NCBI RefSeq assembly: GCF_014636865.1
Contig: NZ_BMER01000001.1
Location: 1 to 64,000, forward strand
DNA: 64,000 nucleotides
Reading direction: 5' to 3'
Source: Parapedobacter pyrenivorans
Lineage (GTDB): Bacteria > Bacteroidota > Bacteroidia > Sphingobacteriales > Sphingobacteriaceae
Shown here: positions 62,004 to 64,000 of the stretch, one piece after another
How the letters are laid out: each line of letters starts with the position of its first letter
Numbering within the stretch: the stretch's first letter is position 1
Program-made: the position numbers and the translations under genes
Notes under the pieces: generated by a model
Told to the model about the DNA's origin: nothing
Database searches by the model: none
The model's input: only the letters and a program-made list of their open reading frames with translations

Positions 62004-62465
62004 TCAGCGCTGTTCGTTGTTAATCTCTATCCAATAGCCATCGGGATCTTTGATATAAAGCTGTTTAACTCCATCCACGCGCGTACCCACCTTGCCGGGC
62101 TCATTCCCCGCACTATAATAAGTAATGCCGGACGCTCCGAGCCGGGCGATAAACTCGTCAATATCGACTACGCTAAAACAAATGTGTGTATTCCTGTTGT
62201 GCTCCTTGATTTCCGTAGCATCCATGATCAGATGTAGTGAAAAACCAGGAGCAATCTTGAACCATTTGTGCTTGCCTATTTTAAAAGGCTCGGGTATAGT
62301 ATCAAGTAACAGTACATCCTGATAAAACGATGTACTTTTCTGTAGATCGTAAACAGACAATGCAACATGGTTGAACACTGTCTTAGTCTCTTGAGCATAG
62401 CTGTTGACTGTGCATCCAATAAGACACATGCCAACGAGCATGTAAATGGCTATGAATTGTTTCAT
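62004..62465 (-). CDS. exported VOC-superfamily (glyoxalase-like) protein
   Basis: 153 residues. The signal peptide (MKQFIAIYMLVGMCLIGC) has a possible lipoprotein cysteine at 18. VOC fold with FNHVALSVYDLQKSTSFYQD, FSLHLIMDATEI, THICFSVVDIDEFIARLGAS and DPDGYWIEINNEQ, where the His and Glu are likely metal ligands. Reaction unknown; the exported location is less common for this superfamily. Confidence 0.85.
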   Translation of the reverse strand: MKQFIAIYMLVGMCLIGCTVNSYAQETKTVFNHVALSVYDLQKSTSFYQDVLLLDTIPEPFKIGKHKWFKIAPGFSLHLIMDATEIKEHNRNTHICFSVVDIDEFIARLGASGITYYSAGNEPGKVGTRVDGVKQLYIKDPDGYWIEINNEQR

Positions 62466-62514
62466 TCACCAAATATACAATCGGCAAAGGACACGCGCAA
62501 GTTCTAACCTCATA

Positions 62515-62922
62515 CTAACGCCGCAAAACCAACTTCTTGTCGGCAAACTGGATGAGGCAGACTGCAATGATGACAAACAAAACGACCGAAAAATTGGCCT
62601 TCAACCAGAATAGGCCGGCTTTTAATAGCGGATAGTCTACAAAATAATAGCTAATCGAGGTAGCCAAAACACCAAGACAGAGGGCCAATATGACGGTAAC
62701 GAGGTCTCTATTGCGGTCTCTTCGCTCTTCAAGCAGGGCGATTTCAGCCATCACTGCATTCGCCACGTCAACCGAAGTCGCCGCGGATTGATTCTCCTTT
62801 TCGCTCCTAAGAGATTCAAAAAGCAACGTGTACGCATCAATTTCGTCTGGGGCCAATTGTCGTTCTTCCGTTTCTGCCTGTTCCTGCAATAGCTTTTTCA
62901 GCTGTTCGTCTGTTAGTCTCAT
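62515..62922 (-). CDS. membrane protein paired with an ECF sigma, probable anti-sigma
   Basis: 135 residues: a charged cytoplasmic N-terminal helix region (MRLTDEQLKKLLQEQAETEE), then two membrane helices (~72-92 and ~105-125) and a short basic end. No zinc-binding HxxxCxxC motif. The gene is 9 bp after the sigma gene and in the same operon, so it is probably a membrane anti-sigma factor, although I cannot assign a known family. Confidence 0.6.
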   Translation of the reverse strand: MRLTDEQLKKLLQEQAETEERQLAPDEIDAYTLLFESLRSEKENQSAATSVDVANAVMAEIALLEERRDRNRDLVTVILALCLGVLATSISYYFVDYPLLKAGLFWLKANFSVVLFVIIAVCLIQFADKKLVLRR

Positions 62923-62931
62923 TTATCCCTC

Positions 62932-63483
62932 CTAATTTGCCAGCTTTACTAATTTGTCTTTAAGTATTTTCCTTGCTCTGAAAAGGTGACTTTTTATGGT
63001 ACCTTCCGATAGCCCCGTGATTTCCGCAATTTCCTGATAAGAATAATCATCGATATGAAAGAGATTAACCACCAATCGATAATTATCGGGCAATTGATTA
63101 ATCTCATGCACAATAAAGGTACGTAATTCTTTTTTATTTAACTCCTGTTCGGGGTCCGAACCTCCTTCGATCTGGTAATGGCTATTATTTACCTCGCCGT
63201 TCTGTTTGTATTTCTGTTGGGTACTTTTCAAGTAATCCAGACTCGTCGTGTAGGCGATTTGAGCTATCCAAGTGGAAAGCTTACTCTCCTGCTTGAAGCG
63301 ACCGAGATTTCTATATACTTTAATGAAGACGTCTTGGCATATATCCTTTACATCTTCCTCATCCTTTATGATTCGCTGCACCATATGCTGTACGAGCCTT
63401 TCGTATCTATTTACCAATAACCTAAATGCATGGAGATTTCCTGCCGTTATTTTTGCTATCAGTTCGTAGTCCGGATACATCAT
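62932..63483 (-). CDS. ECF sigma factor
   Basis: 183 residues. Region 2: RLLVNRYERLVQHMVQRIIK, DICQDVFIKVYRNLGRF; region 4: YSYQEIAEITGLSEGTIKSH LFRARKIL (HTH). No SusC neighbour, unlike the FecI-like factor at 47488. Promoter region shared with the divergent DUF6249-like gene. Confidence 0.9.
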   Translation of the reverse strand: MMYPDYELIAKITAGNLHAFRLLVNRYERLVQHMVQRIIKDEEDVKDICQDVFIKVYRNLGRFKQESKLSTWIAQIAYTTSLDYLKSTQQKYKQNGEVNNSHYQIEGGSDPEQELNKKELRTFIVHEINQLPDNYRLVVNLFHIDDYSYQEIAEITGLSEGTIKSHLFRARKILKDKLVKLAN

Positions 63484-63548
63484 TACGCTATTAGACGATC
63501 ACAGCAGGGTACGGGTTTCAAAAAAGAAAATTAAATTTTATGCAACTT

Positions 63549-63562
63549 TTTCGGCGCCGAAA
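63549..63562. promoter_or_regulatory. 14-bp perfect palindrome in a divergent promoter region
   Basis: TTTCGGCGCCGAAA lies between the divergent sigma and DUF6249-like genes (63484-63598). Its GC core stands out in AT-rich surroundings; candidate operator. Confidence 0.45.
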
Positions 63563-63598
63563 CAGTCACATGGGCATTGAACATCAAAGCATAAAGAT

Positions 63599-63952
63599 AT
63601 GAATCATTTGGAACCCGTATTGATCGTCGGAACAGTGTTTTTCACTGTCGCTTACATTATTGAAATCATTCTAAAATACCGACTTCGCTCTCGGATTGTA
63701 TCATCCGGACTTACTGATGAAAAATTGATCAGAGGATTATTTGCCAGCAAGGTAGATAATCGGTACAGCACCTTGAAATGGGGTCTTATCCTCCTATTCG
63801 CCGGCATTGGCCTTATCGTGTTGGAATATGTGCCCTATGAATACGATTCTCCGCTGCCTTACGGTATCGAAGGCACATTTATAGCACTGGGATTTTTGCT
63901 TTATTATTTCATGGTAAACGGCAAGCCGTCAGGTGCGAAGCGTGAGGAGTGA
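63599..63952 (+). CDS. DUF6249-like small membrane protein
   Basis: 117 residues with three membrane helices (IVGTVFFTVAYIIEIILKY, GLILLFAGIGLIVLEYV, GTFIALGFLLYYFM) and a cytoplasmic loop with LTDEKLIRGLFASKVDN. This pattern fits DUF6249 proteins, often found with ECF sigma factors in Bacteroidota. Divergent from the sigma gene, so it is a plausible target. The remaining 48 bp to the right edge hold nothing visible. Confidence 0.65.
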   Translation: MNHLEPVLIVGTVFFTVAYIIEIILKYRLRSRIVSSGLTDEKLIRGLFASKVDNRYSTLKWGLILLFAGIGLIVLEYVPYEYDSPLPYGIEGTFIALGFLLYYFMVNGKPSGAKREE

Positions 63953-64000
63953 GCGCTTACGTTATCGCATTGAGAATTGGATGATCCCATATTTGCCCGC

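Noticed and set aside
1-64000. tRNA, rRNA, complete insertion sequences or prophage
   Set aside because: No cloverleaf, rRNA signature, transposase frame or structural phage gene cluster was seen.

Overview
The window comes from a member of the Bacteroidota, most like Sphingobacteriaceae (Parapedobacter, Pedobacter or Olivibacter type). The evidence is two SusC/SusD pairs, a FecR/ECF-sigma regulated uptake locus, TlpA and DUF3857 proteins, a SprB-type repeat in a giant surface protein, YdeI and GyrI-like stress proteins, and promoters with the TTTG-N18..20-TAnnTTTG architecture of this phylum. Genus is an inference. I saw no rRNA, tRNA, intact insertion sequence or CRISPR array.

Layout. 1-3272 is the N-terminal part of a giant secreted repeat protein that runs off the left edge. 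It is followed by a 46-residue membrane peptide and a TPR/HTH membrane regulator (to 5268). 5447-6840 holds a phosphotriesterase-like hydrolase and a DoxX-like protein. 6966-11670 is an accessory region. It contains two small winged-HTH (excisionase/MerR-like) genes, each followed by its own array of 11-bp-period repeats, then a DUF6266 gene, a 24-residue acidic peptide and a holin-like 58-residue membrane peptide. A PIN toxin/antitoxin pair, remnants of an L,D-transpeptidase-like toxin and of an ORF6N phage protein, and an orphan antitoxin follow. 11777-19614 carries a HExxH metallopeptidase and a TlpA plus two DUF3857 proteins.

19947-34089 is a carbohydrate or amide utilisation locus. A GH76 enzyme faces an operon of LacI regulator, SusC, SusD, sodium-solute symporter, cytoplasmic ceramidase-like hydrolase, a two-domain lipoprotein and an AGE-family epimerase. 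Three copies of a TACGTA-centred palindrome, at the regulator and SusC promoters, look like the LacI operators. 34295-38897 has an ArsR regulator with an operator over its promoter, two AHSA1 paralogues, DUF1801, a YczE-like membrane protein, an M48 peptidase and a carboxypeptidase-regulatory-like protein. 38915-48075 is a second SusCD locus with a Tat-exported phospholipase C, controlled by FecR and an ECF sigma factor; it probably captures phospholipid or phosphoester products.

48234-64000 is a mixed region. It has a methyltransferase remnant that has lost its SAM motif, a 1229-residue fusion of an AraC-type membrane regulator to a MacB-like permease, a GNAT gene broken by one stop codon, glucokinase, another GNAT, an LLM flavin oxidoreductase, a MocR regulator divergent from an EamA exporter, a short GyrI-like protein, an AraC regulator, a single-domain response regulator, two YdeI-family proteins, a VOC protein, an ECF sigma with a probable membrane partner and a DUF6249-like protein.

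The most unusual structure is at 8173-9130. Two HTH genes are each immediately followed by an array with 11-bp period but a different conserved core (GGTAAG and TGACGGG), and one array flips orientation in the middle. I read it as a possible undescribed helically phased protein-DNA filament system attached to the DUF6266/holin-like cassette. The repeats and gene order are seen directly; the function is inference.
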